A stretch of DNA of 64,000 nt from Hyaloraphidium curvatum (lineage: Eukaryota > Monoblepharomycota > Hyaloraphidiomycetes > Hyaloraphidiales > Hyaloraphidiaceae), in assembly GCA_025558095.1 (NCBI GenBank), contig JAIVFI010000034.1, forward strand, positions 186,001 to 250,000, written 5' to 3'. Each line of letters starts with the position of its first letter. The first letter of the stretch is position 1. The translations under genes were made by a program, and so were the position numbers. This document shows, piece after piece, positions 22,301 through 34,423 of this stretch. The notes under the pieces were generated by a model. That model was given only the letters and a program-made list of their open reading frames with translations, did not search any database and had not been told where the DNA came from.

Positions 22301-24838
22301 GTCGTGGTGGTATCCGACAGCGTCCTCGTCGCGGACGTCGTACTCGTCCGTGAGGTCTGGCGCGGGATCAGACCCGATCCGCAGCAAGGGCGGCGCGGGA
22401 ACCCACCGAGGACGTCAGGGTCGCGGTCAGCGTGCTCGAAGTGGCCGTCTGCGAGGTCGTAGCGGTCTGCGAGGAGGTGCTGGGCGTCGCGGTCGTAGTT
22501 GCGGTCAGAGAGCTCGAGGTCTGTGTTTGGGAGGTTGTTGCTGTAAGCGAGCTCGAGCTCGGCGTGAAGCTGGTTGTTGCAGTCAGAGAGCTGGAGCTCG
22601 GCGTGAAGCTGGTTGTTGCAGTCAGCGAGCTCGAGCTCGGCGTGAAGCTGGTCGTTGCCGTCAGCGAGCTCGAGGTCTGCGTTTGCGACGTGGTGGCGGT
22701 CAAGGAGCTGCTGGTCTGGGTCTGCGATGTCGTAGCTGTTAACGAGCTCGAAGTCTGCGTCTGCGACGTGGTTGCTGTCAGCGAGCTCGAGGTCTGCGTC
22801 TGGGAAGTCGTCGCAGTCAGCGAGCTGCTGGTTGCAGTCTGCGACGTAGTTGCTGTCAGTGAGCTGCTCGTCCGCGATTGCGACGTGGTTGCGGTGAGGG
22901 AACTGGAGCTCGGCGTGAATGATGTCGTGGCGGTCAGGGTGCTGGAGGTCTGCGTCCTCGATGTAGTGGGCGTCAGGGAGCTTGAAGTCTGCGTCCTCGA
23001 TGTCGTTGCCGTCAACGAAGTTGTAGTCGCCGTGCGCGATGTCGTAGCCGTCAGCGAACTCGTCGACGCCGTCCGCGAGGTGCTCGCCGTCCGCGTGGTG
23101 CTCGACGCCGTCCGCGACGTGGTGGCGGTCCTGCTCGTGCTGCTCGAGGTCCTCGGCGGCAGGTTGAAGTGGATGCACCACCCCAGCAGCTGCCCCTCGT
23201 CCCTGCCCACGGGGTCCACGAACGCCGCGCGCCACGTGCCGTCCGCCAGCCCGCCGACGAACCGCGAGAGGTTGTCAATCGGGCGCGCCTGCCGGTCGCA
23301 TATCGAGCCTCCGGCGGCGGAGTCGTCGAAGATCGGTCCGAAGGGGGAGGAGCACGCGGCGGCGGGGTTGGCGAACAAGCGGACCGAGGCGCCATCCGAG
23401 AGGCGGGTCAGGTTGAGCGCCAGGTCCGCGGGGAAGGCGTGCGAGAAGCGCACGCGGAGGTCGACGTCCAGCACGGAGCCCCAGCCGGCGGGGACGGTGA
23501 TGTCGAGGTCGCCGAGGAGCGAGTTGGGGAGGGGGATGGGGCCTTCGGCGCAGAAGGGGGTGGGGGCGAGGGTGACGGTGCTCGTCGGGGTCGTCTGCGG
23601 GGCACGAAGGAAGGGTTAGCCGATGACAGTCAAGTCAAGATCCGCGGAGGAAGCCGACCGTCTGGGATCGCGACGTGGTCCGGGTCTGCGAGCGCGTTGC
23701 TGTAGCCGACGAGGTGGCGGTGGTGCCGGGCACCACGTTGGCGTGGAGGCACCACCCCGTGAGGGTGCCGGCGGCCGGGTTGGCGGCCGTGTCGATGATC
23801 GTCAGCCGCCAGGTGCTGTCAACCAGGGTCGAGAGGAACGTGTTGAGCTGTCCCAGGGGCTGCGTCTCGACGTTGCACAGGCTGCTCCCCGCCGACGTGT
23901 CGTCAAAGTAGTTGGCGTAGGGTCCCGTGCACGGCGTGGTAGGGTTCCGGAACAGCTGCACTGTGCGGCCGTCCGAGAGCCGCGTCAGGTTGGCGACGAC
24001 CTCGCTGGCCGCGGCGTGGTCCCAGGACAGCGTGACGGCCAGGTTCATGATGATCCCCGTGCCGGCGGGCGCCACTACGTCCGAGGTCAGGGCCGTCGTG
24101 GTGATGGCCGTGCTTCCCGAGCCTGAGCAGAAGGTGCGCACGGCGGAGTTCTGGGTGAGCACGCTCACGCGCACGTTGTCGACGTCGGCCTCGGTGCCGG
24201 GACCGTTGACGTCCCAGATCTCGACGGCCAGCGTCTGGCCCACGAGGGAGTTGCTGCCAACGAACGCGTACTGAACCGAGTAGTCGGTAAACTTGCCCCT
24301 GAAGTCGCCGGCCGAGTACACGTTGGCGGCCAGCGTGCGCGTCGCGATGCGTGTAGAGCCGGCGTACAGGTCGAGCCGCACGTCTGCCATGCCGCCGCCG
24401 CTGCGGGCACCGACGGCGACCGTCAGGATGACGGAAGCGTTGGCGGGCAGCGTCTCGCCGAGCGTCTGCCGGATCCCCATGTTCGACATTGTGCCGAAGT
24501 AAAAGGCGTTGCCGCCGGACATCGGAGACGGTGCGCCGTTGCCAGCCACGCCGGTGTACGCGTCGGTCGCTGGGTTGAAGAACCCATAATACGCGCCGGG
24601 GCTGCCGCTTGTGAGCGACCACCCGGAGGGCGTGCGGCCGGGGTTGCTCGTGTAGCCATCGCCGTTGAAGCCGCCGGTCTCGAAGTCGAAGTTGGTGACC
24701 GCCACGGCGCGCTGTCGGGGACGCGTCAGGGGCGTGCGGGCGGTGTCGCGTGCGGCCCACCGAGGAGCGCTGCGCGGCGGCCGGGCCGATCACGCCCGCC
24801 GCGATCAGCGCGATCGCGGCGACCAGCGCCGCTCGCAT
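16305..24838 (-). CDS. Giant secreted Ser/Thr-rich protein with P-domain-like modules
   Basis: A very large multi-exon extracellular protein. Exon 1 (24761-24838) encodes a signal peptide (MRAALVAAIALIAAGVIG). Exon 2 holds a jelly-roll-like domain (NFDFETGGFNGDGY) and a proprotein-convertase P-domain-like module ending GTLTGWCLH. Exon 3 opens with a second such module ending GQLLGWCIHFNLPP, then a long mucin-like Ser/Thr tract runs through exons 3-5. Further beta-rich segments follow, then FGNPRLAVGNLVIGLG, YVGIDPADSKKNW, helical segments and a C-terminus ending GAAFGDGLLDQ. Placed introns: 24712-24760, 23595-23658, 22357-22406, 21815-21876, 20809-20864, 20350-20402, 19669-19723, 19331-19388, 19225-19276, 18620-18680, 18283-18337, 18074-18134, 17115-17166, 16742-16793. 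Junctions at 18682-19110 and 17168-17921 are not resolved. No protease domain or membrane span is apparent. Likely a cell-surface or matrix glycoprotein. Confidence 0.68.
21880..23150 (-). repeat. Mucin-like tandem Ser/Thr repeats
   Basis: On the minus strand this segment encodes dozens of degenerate units of about 13 residues of the form SSLTATTSQTQTS, with Thr, Ser and Ala replacing one another. At DNA level the plus strand shows recurring gcgacgtngttgcngtcagcgagctcg-like blocks. It spans the end of exon 3, an intron (22357-22406) and exon 4 of the giant surface gene. Such tracts are usually densely O-glycosylated and behave as extended stalks. Copy number probably varies between strains and is a risk for assembly collapse. 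Confidence 0.85.
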
Positions 24839-25192
24839 CGCGGCGCGGGGACGCGGCTGCCCCGAATGCAATGGAGAGATATTCGGATAGGGGACTGCCC
24901 GCCGCGGCTGGGCCGGCGGCTGAGCGCAGGACGCAATTTCGAGGATCGGTATGTCATCGTCTCCTCCCGCCCCGCAGCGCCGGATCGCCCAAAACGGGGC
25001 CGCCGCGGTGGAGTTGATTAGATGCCCAACATCCATCCGGTGGCTGCTGCGCGGCAGGCCGGCGCCCCCGGATGGATGGCCGCGCGGGCGGCGCAACGCC
25101 CTTGACCGAGGCCCGGGACCCGCCGCTCACGTAATGCTGTCCCCTCTTTCCCTCGCCCCGTTGACAGCGGTCCCCCACGCCTTGGCGCCGCC
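24839..25192. promoter_or_regulatory. Divergent intergenic region between two secreted-protein genes
   Basis: About 354 bases separate the start codons of the giant Ser/Thr-rich gene (minus) and the nine-exon secreted protein (plus), so both promoters should lie here. Both products carry signal peptides, so coordinated expression is plausible. No specific motif recognised. Confidence 0.4.
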
Positions 25193-28183
25193 ATGAAAGT
25201 GCCCGCTGCGCTGCTGGCCGCGCTGGCCGTCGCGGCGCTGCTCCCGCGCGCGGCGGCGCACGACTACGACCCCGACGCCTTCTACCGCGCCATGTGCGCG
25301 CCGTCAAGGTTCCACAACCACATCGTCTACGCGCCGCCGCATGCGCACGCCGACTGGGCGCTCGGCGAGACGCTCGTGCTCGACGGGGCAGCAGCGCCCC
25401 ACGGGGATCCCGCGCTGCACCGCCGCGACGCGCTGCTCGACACCCTCGACCATCCCTCGTCCCCAAGACGCGTGATCCGCTCGGTGCCCGGATGCCCGGG
25501 CCCGGCAGGCATCGCCGTCAGCCCCGCAAAGCTCGACGCCGGCGCCGTGCTGGAGCTGGCCCTCACAAACGTCCCCGCCTTCGGCATCGATTTCGGCGAG
25601 GGCATCCCCGATTTTACCGCCTTCTGGAACGCGTCGCTGCTCGAGATCAACGGCGCCGCGACGACGACCCTGACCGAGACCGCCGATACCCTGACCACCG
25701 CCGGCGCCGCCTTCCCCGGCTGCTTCGCGGCAGCCACCGTGTCGATCACGGCGAGGAGGACGCAGACGGGGGAGGACGCGACGTTCACCCCGGACGTCAC
25801 CGGGAGGTGGGTTCCCAAACTTGACCCATCCTCCATACACGGCAGCTGACACTTCTCCGCTCCGCCGCCCGATCAGGTACTTTGTCGACGCCACCATCAG
25901 CCCCGGCCTCCAATCGACGCGCTTCCCCTTCCAAATCACCACGGTGCGCCCCTCTCTCTCCCTGCTCCCCGTCCTTCTGACTCGGCCCCCGCGACAGACC
26001 AAGTACACCTTCACCCCTCCCCCCGGCTACCTTCCCCCCCCAACCGAAGACCTCCCCACCCCCACCCCGACATTCGGCGGCTGCCTCTCCGCCCCCCGCA
26101 TGACCGCCACCACGTCCGGCTTCCCCATCTACCGCGCGACCCCCGGCAACGGGATCCGCGTCACCCTCCTGGACCTCCCCGAGACGATCGCCGGGACGGC
26201 GGGGGGCAAGACGACGTGGGCGGCGGCGTACAGCGCGGGGGAGGTGCGGTACATCTCGACGGGGGTCAAGACGACAAAGGGGGCCAAGACGCGGTGGAGC
26301 ACGACCGTCACGGTCGTCACCGGCAGGATGGGTGGGTCCGGCGCACGGCGATGCGGGTAGCCCTGATGCGCCGCATCCCGTCAAAGTGACCGCCACCCGC
26401 GTCGTCGCCACCCCGCCCCACCCCGAGCGCGACGGGTGCGTGCGCACCCACGTTGACAGCACGCACTGGGTCGCGCCCACGGCCGCGGTGGAGCCGGACG
26501 AGATGCTGCTTCTTGGGGGCAGCGCGGCGGGCTTCGCGATGCACGGCGGGGCGATGGTGGGTCCGCGCTGTGGCCCGGCTTTCCGCGGCCCGCTGACGGT
26601 GCGGCGCCCCGACCAAAGATGCCGCTCGCCGACACGACGCTGGTCACGCCCACCGCGCCGCACACGCACACGACCCGCCTGACCTGCGGCCACTACTACG
26701 CCGCCGTCTCTCCCACGGCGGTGACCCCGGGCCAGGTCATGACCCTGCAGCTGTACAACGTCCCGCACACTCACATCAGCATGGCCGGCTTCTCGACCGT
26801 GTTCGAGGCCCGCTACGCGGCCACGGTGCTTTCCAACCACGTTGGGATCGGCACCGTGCCCACGCGGACGGTGGTCACCACCATGCCGACGCCGCAATGC
26901 CTGAACGTCTCGGCGACCATGACCTTCTCGGCCGCGACGCAGCACCTCCCGCTGCAGCCGGCGCCGAGCCCGACTCAGCTGTACCAGGTCCGCGTGGCCG
27001 CGCACAACCATTCCGCGCCGCAGGAGGAGTCCGCGTCCAGGCCGCAGATCTTCGTGGGTTTTTCCCGGCCCGCGCAGCGCTTCCCACCTGACCCGCCCCT
27101 CCCTTCCACACGCAGGTCAACCGCGGCGCAAACACCCCCGATTCGGTCATGCTCCGTCCCTACCCGTGCCTCGTCGGCCCCCTCCGCACCGTCACCACCA
27201 TCACCTGGAACCGCACGGCCCCGTTCGGCAGGACGTACCAGCTCAACCGCACCGTCCGGAGCGGGACCACCACGTGGAGGCTGAGCTGGCAGCTCGGGTC
27301 GCGCAAGGGGGGGCGGATGACCTTCGTCGCGAGGGACGGGCCGGGGGTTGTTGGGCCGGCGGGGGGCATGAGTGGGTTCCGCCCGGCGCCGTCGGGAGCG
27401 GGGCTGACCCGCGCATGCATGCAGATCTCTACGAGACGTCGCTGGCCAACCTGCCCCGCCCGGCAGACTGGGCCGTCGAGTGGACCGCCACCGGCAGCTT
27501 CGTCGGCAGGACGATGCCGCCCTTCACCGTCAACACGACCTACCTCGTATGCGTCCCCCCCTCGCACCCCGCGCACGCATGCATCGCTGACCCCCCTTTC
27601 GCAGGCCGACTTCCTCCTCCACCCCAACGGCACCCGCACCCGCACCCGCGCCTCGGTCCGCGCCTTCCACGCCGTCCGCATCGTCCCCCGCTGGGCGATG
27701 ACGCCCAAGGGCGCGCAGCCCTCGGTGCGGTTCGACGTGACCAGCCCGACGATGGGTGGCCACGACGCGCTCACGCTGACGTGCGCGCATCGGGGGGCGA
27801 GGAGGTCCGCGTTCCAGGTCGTGCCGGTGGGGGTGCTCAAGGGGGCGGTGGCGCCGAGCGACTTCGCGGGGCCGACGACGAGCTACGTGTGGACCTTCGT
27901 GGGTCTCGCTTATTGCATCCGCACGGCCGATGGATGCGTTGACGAGCAACCGATTCCGCAGAACACCGGCAGGTCCGGCCGCTGGGTCCCGCGGTTCCGC
28001 CCGGCCCTCAGCCCGCGGTGGCTCGGCCCGATCGCCGAGGCGGCGGAGCGGTTCGCGGTGGACGGCGGGGACGCGGGGGACAGGCTGGACGGGGAGCCGA
28101 ACCCGAACGCCCCCGAGGGCGCGGGGACGGCGGACGAGGTGATGCGGGAGCTGGCGGCGTTCAGGCAGGTCGGAGACCCTTGA
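25193..28183 (+). CDS. Secreted nine-exon protein of unknown family
   Basis: An 837-residue extracellular protein I cannot assign to a family. It begins with a signal peptide (MKVPAALLAALAVAALLPRA, then AAHDYDPDAF). The body contains several beta-rich segments of similar flavour, each with a CG or CL-A start and a TVTPGQ/LQLYNVP-like stretch, suggesting diverged repeats; cysteines are few and spaced. Potential N-glycosylation sites occur (NRTAPF, NTTY, NRTV). Eight introns (25807-25876, 25944-25997, 26332-26386, 26557-26618, 27054-27115, 27372-27424, 27547-27604, 27899-27961) close perfectly in frame, six with GTGGGT donors. The tail is acidic and proline-rich, without a membrane span or obvious GPI signal. 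Confidence 0.7.
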
Positions 28184-28267
28184 TTGGAAGGGCTGATTGT
28201 GTCGGGTTAGTATTGGATCTGTGGTTCTTCGCCGTATGCGCAATGGATCTTGCTGTGTCGATGCTCG

Positions 28268-31200
28268 TCATCCGCCAGTGGCTTCACCCGCAGCCTGCGC
28301 GCCGTCGCTACTGAAGGGCATTCGAGCCGCATCCCCGTCCTCGTTCTGCTTGTCCTCCAAGTCCGCCTTCTTGACGACCGCGACAAACACCTGCTCCAAC
28401 GAAGCCCGGCTCAACGCATACTCCCCGATGACCCCGTCCCCCTTTTGCGCCTCCAAAAGCGCGAAGCACGAAGCAAAGGACCCCGGCAGAGATCGCACCT
28501 GCATCACGATCCTCCTCGGCGTGCTCGAAGAGGAAAGATCGCCCAGGGCGTCCGAGTCGGGGAAGTTGTCGGCGACGAACTTGGAAAACTCGGCCGGCTT
28601 GAGCACCAGCGCCTCCAGCCTGTACCCGCTCGCGAACCGCTCCTTGAGCCTCAGTGGCGACCCAAGGCAGCGCAGCTTTCCCTTGGCCACGATGCCGATG
28701 CGCCCGCACAGCGCCTCCGCTTCGCGCATGTTGTGCGTGCTTAGCACCGCGGCGGCGGCGTCCGCATTCACGTGGCGGGACAGCGATGCCCAGAAGGTCC
28801 GCCGCGAAGACGGGTCCATTCCTGCGGTCGGTTCGTCGAGTATGAGGAGCGGGGCCCGTGCTGCGGCTGCGATGCAGAACTGCAGCTTCCTCTTGGTGCC
28901 CCCGCTGAGCGTGCCAGCCTTGGCGTCCAGGAATTCCGACAGGCCCACTTTCTCTAGCAGATCCTGCTCCCGATCGCCCGTGGGCCCGAAACCACGGATG
29001 CGACAGACCAGGTCGAGGTGCTCCCGCGGGGTCAGTTCGTCCGACATCGCATCAAACTGCGGTACGTAAGCCAGGCCGCGCAGCGGTCCCCCCGTCCGGC
29101 CGCCTTGCATGTTGTCCTCCCCAAAGACCGAGGCGTATCCTTGCGACGGTTCCAGGGCACCCGTCAGCATCTCCAGCGTGGTCGACTTGCCCGCCCCGTT
29201 GGGCCCGAGGAGCCCGAAGCACTGGCCCCGCGGCACGCCGAACCAGATCGCCCGCACCGCGTCCCGTGGGACCTCGACGTCGCTGCAGAGCAGTATCTGG
29301 GAACGGAAACCCGCCGAGGGCGATCCCTCGGCGGGCTTCTCGCGCGAGACGTAGGTCTTGCCGAGCCCGTGAAGCGAGAGCATCTCGCCTCCCGCGCCCC
29401 CGCACGCGACGCGGAGGCGTTCAGCAACTACGTCCGGGTCCTCGTCAGGCAATTCAGCGAGCTCGAGAGACTCTGGAGATTCCACATCGGATGCTCTCGT
29501 CCGTGCACCCCACCGCGCCAGCCGAATCGGGAGCTGCAGAGCCACGAGCAGGCCCGCGAAGAGTGCCAGCTGGACCACCATGAGAAGCAAGGTCCCGGAA
29601 AAGACATTGCCGATGGCAAAATAATCGGCGAGACTCGGAACCGCCCTCAGCCGGACCGGGAGCCACGAGAGGAAGAACAGCGCGCCGGTGAAGGTGTACA
29701 GCGGATCCACGGCGGCCAGGATGTAGTGGATGATGATTGCCGTATCGTAGTTGAGCAGCTGCGCGATGAGCGAGACGACGAGGTACGGTGCGATCGCCAA
29801 GAGTCCGAGAAAGGCGGTGATGCTGTGCGATCAACTGTCAGAGCGGCGTCACCGCAGGGCATCAAGCAAGACCCACTTCAGAGCTCCCTTGGCGGTCTTG
29901 ATGACCAAAGAAAGTAGGTACATGACCACCAGGGCAAGCGGGATCCAGACCAGCTCCGCCAGCAAAAGCGGCAGCACAACAGGCCCCGAGAACCCCACGG
30001 CCGGAACGGCCCCAATGAGGATCAGCGACACCACAGCTACGGGCGCGCAGAGCGCCAGGTCACGTGCCAGGCAGGCGGCAAAGTAAGCCAAGTGCGCGAG
30101 GCCCGAGATCCGCAGGATCTCGCGGAAGCCTCTTTCGCGGTCCCGCGCGAGGAGGTACAGAGCGAAAGACGGCACCAGCAGCTGGGCGAAGCCGAGGGTG
30201 AGCACGCCGCCAAATGCACCGCCTTCGAACTGCGGGGCATCCGAGGGGAGGGGTTGGACGGAGAAGGTGACGCGCAGGCGGCCGCCGGTGGCTGACGAAG
30301 CAGCCGCGGACGCGGTCATGGCGACGTAGGCCGGGAGGGAATGCAAGGCGACGGCGCTGAAGGCTACGTTCTCCGCCAGGGAGCTCGTCGCCGCGTTCCA
30401 CGCAGACACGCCGACGGCGGCCCAGGTCGAGTTGGCACCGGCCGTCATGTTCCAGTCCGAAGGCACGGCAGCGGAGCGGAACGGCAGGGCGGAAAGGAAA
30501 GAGTCGATCGAGATCGCGGGCGACGTGGAGTTCAACACCGGTACCGGGGCCGGCTGCGGGTAGAGGGAGGTGTCTAGCACGAGAGCAGGAGGTGCCGCGG
30601 CGGTGCCGGTCCCCGGCGAGGGAACAAGCAGCAAGACCAGGATGCCGACGATTTGGAAGAGGATGGCGACGGCCACCACCGAGATCGGGGCCACCCAGGC
30701 GCGCTTGATCTGCAGGAACCAGAACGGCAAGAGAGTGGCCGCCTGGTTGCTCCAGGTGGGGAGCACCGCGGGCCGGGGCTCCTCCGGATCGCGCAGCCCG
30801 CGCGTTTCCTCATCCCCACGCACGTTTGCCGCCTCCGGCACCTCGGGCCCGTGCTGGTAGTCCTCAAGCCCAAGGAAAACGTCCTCGAGCGAGGTCACCC
30901 TGAGATCGTACCGCGCCCCCGCGGCGTCCAGCTCCTCGAAAAGCGCTGGGAAGGCGTGCGACGCGCCAAACGGAATCTTGTACGCCTCGGCGGCCCCCTC
31001 GGAGCCCGAGGTCTCCTCCACCGCCTCGGGCACCTTCTCGGCGACCATCCGGCGCACGTCCTTCCCCGCGGCATCTTCAATTGCCAGCGTGTACCCCACC
31101 CCAAACCGCTGCCTCAGAAACATCGGCGTGCCCCCGCACCGCGTCTTGCCGTGCGAGAGCACCGCGATTCTGTCCGCGGACGCGTCCACCTCCTCCAGGT

Positions 31201-33258
31201 CATGCGACGACAGCAGCACCGTCCGTCCCTCCCTCCCGGCGCGGAGCACATCCCACAGCGCCGCGCGGGAGGCCGCATCCATGCCCGCCGTGGGCTCGTC
31301 CAGGACAAGCACGGGAGGGGAGCCGATCAGGGCCATGCCGACGGAAAGCTTGCGTTTCTGTCCGCCCGAGAGGACCGAGGAGCGTTTGCCCTCGGCGTCA
31401 TGCAGAGAGAGGAGCGCCAGCACGCGGTTGACCTCGGCTGCCTCGTCGCCAGGGGGTATGTGCTGCCGCCCCAGGATGCGACACGTCAGGACCAGCCGGC
31501 AGCAACCTGCATCCCGGGTCCACCCACCCTGATGGCCGCAGCAAGCTCCAAATGTTCCCGCGTCGTCAGGTCCCCAAACAGCACGTTCCCCTGCATGCAT
31601 ACCCCCATCCGCGGCCTGATTTCGCGCATCCGCGCTGCGCAGTCCATGCCCAGCACCTCGGCCTCCCCTCCCGAAGCGCGGAATAGCCCCGTGAGGATGG
31701 AGAGCAGCGTGGTCTTGCCCGCGGCGTTGTGGCCCAGCAGGCCGAGCACCTCGCCTTCGCATGCCTGCAGGGAGGCGCCGTCGAGGGCCGGGCGGGGGGA
31801 GCCGGGGTAGGTCTTGCGGAGGTCTCGCACCGAGACGGTGGCGCGCGCATCGGGGGGGAGGGGCTCGAAGTCGGGGCTGCCTTCGGGGGCGGCGACCGGG
31901 TGGGCTTCTCCGCCGCCGTGCTTCGTTGTCGTCATCTTGGCCGGAGCAAAGGCCGGAAGGAAGAAGAGCGGGTGCCGCTTGGGCCCGTACTCCCCGGGCA
32001 CGACGGCGTCCAGGTACCACGCAAGGGCGTAGTACAGTCCCACGTCGAGGAGCAGCATCAGCATCGCGGCGCCCGCCGAGAAGCCCGGATGCACGAGCGG
32101 GGTCCACAAGTTCGAAAACTGCAGGCCCGGGCCGGCAAACCCCCATGCGACGGCTTCGGCGACGCTCAGGGCCAGTGCGACGGGGGCGACCAGGGAGAGC
32201 GCCCAGAGGGCCGATGCGGGCGGGTCGAGGAGGCTCAGGGGGACGAAGAGCGACGAGAGGACGAGGGTGACGACGACGCCGACGTTGGCGGCCACTGCGG
32301 CACGCCGGAACAGCGGGGTGAGGAGGAAGGCAAAGGCGATCATGCAGAATGCGTAGAGCAGGAACATGGCCCAGATGAGGAGGAAGTTGGAGCGGGGAAA
32401 CACGCCGCCGAAGGTGGTAATCAGCGCCATGGAGAGCGTCGTCACCAGGCCCATGGCGCCGTAGAATGCAAACCACGAGGCAAAGTAGGCCGTCTCGTCC
32501 ATTCCCATCATCGACAGCAGTTCCTTGTGACGCTTCTCCTTCTCCAGCACGATCGTCGCAACCAGCGAAGACACCAATGGCCAAAAGGCGATCACGGTGT
32601 AAACGCCAGCAATCGTCTGAAGATACACGTAGCTTCCGACCGGTTTGTACGGCGGGAGCGGCAGGGTCTGCGCCGTGCCGGCCACGGCAAAGCCCGGCGT
32701 GGCGCCCGCCCCCGCAGCCAGCGAGCGAGTGAGCTCCAGCATGAGCGGCACCAGGCCAGAAGAGACGTAGCGCAGCGGCGGGCAGGCATCGTCGGGGGAC
32801 CGGCACGCCAGCGAGGGGTTCAAATACAGCGAGCCCGTCGAAGGAACGGCCGACGCGTTGAACCTCAGCGTGGCGTTGGCGGGCCCGGTGAACACGACTG
32901 CGGCGTAGAGCGGGTTCGATAGCGCGTACGGGTCCACGTCGGCGGCATTCTGCAGGGGAACCAGCGTGGCGCCCGGAAAGACGCGCCCGGCCGCGGCGGC
33001 CACGACAGCCTGCGCTGCCCCGGCCGCCGGCGCATAGGCGATTTGCGGGGAAGACGGCGCTCCAGTCACCTGCGATAGGTCGACAGCAGTCCCCGCGGGC
33101 ACCTCGGGCTGCACCTTCGTCGGAATGACGCGGCTTAAGACAACGAGCACGATGATGTAGACGAAAGGCAGCAGCAGCTCCAGCGCGAAATCGCGCGGCC
33201 GCCGCACTTTGAGTCGCCACGCCCGAACCACGAGCGCCCTCGTCTGCTGGAGAGCCAT
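28268..33258 (-). CDS. Full-length ABCA-type ABC transporter
   Basis: A 1623-residue full transporter with the order TMD1-NBD1-TMD2-NBD2. The first membrane helix follows the N-terminus directly (LPFVYIIVLVVLSRVIP), then a large extracellular loop and a cluster of spans (residues about 245-430). NBD1 has Walker A GHNAAGKTT, signature LSGGQKRKL and Walker B VLVLDEPTAGMD. NBD2 has GPNGAGKST, LSGGTKRKL and LLILDEPTAGMD. The extended loop before each span cluster and the GMD after Walker B fit ABCA rather than ABCG. ABCA proteins move lipids across membranes. Introns 31463-31527 and 29823-29876 both have GTGGGT donors. Both ATPase sites look intact. Which lipid is carried is not visible. Confidence 0.9.
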
Positions 33259-33568
33259 TTTCGGCCGGGCGCGTTTATATCGGAGGCGGCGTTCCGAGCG
33301 GCTGTGCAGGCGATGAACACCCTGGCCGAGTCGGCGCAAGCCGTGCAAATGGAGCCGGCGCCGCGGTAAAGCATCATCGACATTGGCAGATGACGACTTG
33401 ACACCGGGCTTCTGATCCGTCCAATCAGAAGTGGCCAAATGGATCTGTTCCCGCGAGCGAGGACGATTAAGTCTGGCAAGCAACCACCCGAACCGAATGA
33501 CAGAATGGAAACCAAAAGCATAGCTTAGATAGGTAGGCGAACGACGCGTTGGTCCGCGGTCCCGACCG

Positions 33569-34312
33569 TCACACATGCCCGATCCTCTTGAGCCCGTCCG
33601 CCGCCTCCGTGTTCCCCTGCGCCGCGGATTGCCGGTACCACTCCCTCGCCTTGTCCAAATCCTTCGCCACGCCCCTACCCTCCTCGTACATGAACCCAAG
33701 GTTGTTCTGCGCGGCCGCGTTGCCCATCCCCGCCGCCTTCTCGAACAGCTCCACCGCCTTGGCTTCGTCCTTCCTAGTTCCGAGCCCCTCGGCGTAGCAC
33801 AGTCCCAGGTTCGAGAACCCCTGGTCGTCCCCGCGCTCGGCCGCCAGCTTGTTGTACGCGAACGCCATGTCGATGTCCTTGGCGACGCCGATCCCGTGGC
33901 GGTAGTAGAACCCCAGGTTCGCCGCCGCGGCCGGATGCCCCATCGCGCTGGACCGCTCGAACAGCTCCGCTGCGTGCTTGGTGTCCTCCGCGAGCCCGCC
34001 CATTCCCGTGCCGTACGCGACGCCGAGCGCGAACGTGCCGAACGGGTCGCCCTGCGCCGCGGATTTCTGGAACCACGCGACCGCGGCGGCCTCGTCCTTG
34101 GGGAGCCCGCCGAGGCCCTCCTGGAGCATGTAGCCGCGCGCGTATTGGGCCTCGGCGTGGCCGAGCTCCGCGGCGCGGAGGTACAAATCCGCGGCGCGCT
34201 CGAGGTCGGGCGGGGAGGTGCGGCGGAGCGCGTCGGCGGCGAGGAAGAGCGCGGTGGGATCGGTCGGGTCGGGCTCGTGCGCGGCGTAGACCTGATTCGT
34301 TGTGGCGGACAT
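33569..34312 (-). CDS. Sel1-like repeat protein
   Basis: A 247-residue intronless protein made almost wholly of Sel1-like (SLR) helical repeats of about 36 residues. Successive units include AEAQYARGYMLQEGLGGLPK, AAAANLGFYYRHGIGVAKD, GFSNLGLCYAEGLGTRKDE and AAQNNLGFMYEEGRGVAKD. I count five to six units ending near the C-terminus. SLR proteins are scaffolds for other proteins, for example in chitin-synthase control and ER-associated degradation in fungi; the partner here is unknown. The first ATG is at 34312; the open frame extends upstream only through non-ATG codons. No signal peptide is seen. It is head-to-head with the seven-span gene. Confidence 0.88.
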   Translation of the reverse strand: MSATTNQVYAAHEPDPTDPTALFLAADALRRTSPPDLERAADLYLRAAELGHAEAQYARGYMLQEGLGGLPKDEAAAVAWFQKSAAQGDPFGTFALGVAYGTGMGGLAEDTKHAAELFERSSAMGHPAAAANLGFYYRHGIGVAKDIDMAFAYNKLAAERGDDQGFSNLGLCYAEGLGTRKDEAKAVELFEKAAGMGNAAAQNNLGFMYEEGRGVAKDLDKAREWYRQSAAQGNTEAADGLKRIGHV

Positions 34313-34423
34313 CGTGCAGGCGGGATTACAGGAGGCGAGGGAGGACGTGCGACACACCAGGCGACACAATCGCAGCGGGCTGATGTATTTCGCCCTCCCA
34401 CAATCCGTGTCCAAAAGCACGAG
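34313..34423. promoter_or_regulatory. Short bidirectional promoter
   Basis: Only 111 bases separate the start codons of the Sel1-repeat gene (minus) and the seven-span membrane gene (plus), so the two promoters must overlap. No clear TATA element is visible. Confidence 0.5.

Noticed and set aside
21880-23150. Regularly spaced similar blocks that could suggest a CRISPR array or satellite
   Set aside because: Unit length follows the coding frame (about 13 codons), there are no unique spacers, and the frame stays open. It is a coding tandem repeat in a eukaryote.
22432-23619. A 395-codon plus-strand open frame rich in Val/Glu/Leu, opposite the Ser/Thr tract
   Set aside because: It is the antisense reading of the mucin-like repeats; its monotony (VVAVSELEV repeated) mirrors the repeat unit and it has no start context, domain or splice logic. 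The minus strand has a signal peptide and consistent introns.
29849-33220. A single 1123-codon frame suggesting that the ABC transporter starts differently
   Set aside because: Its first third is out of frame with TMD1. The correct protein uses the frame starting at 33258 up to 31528, then this frame after the 65-bp intron.
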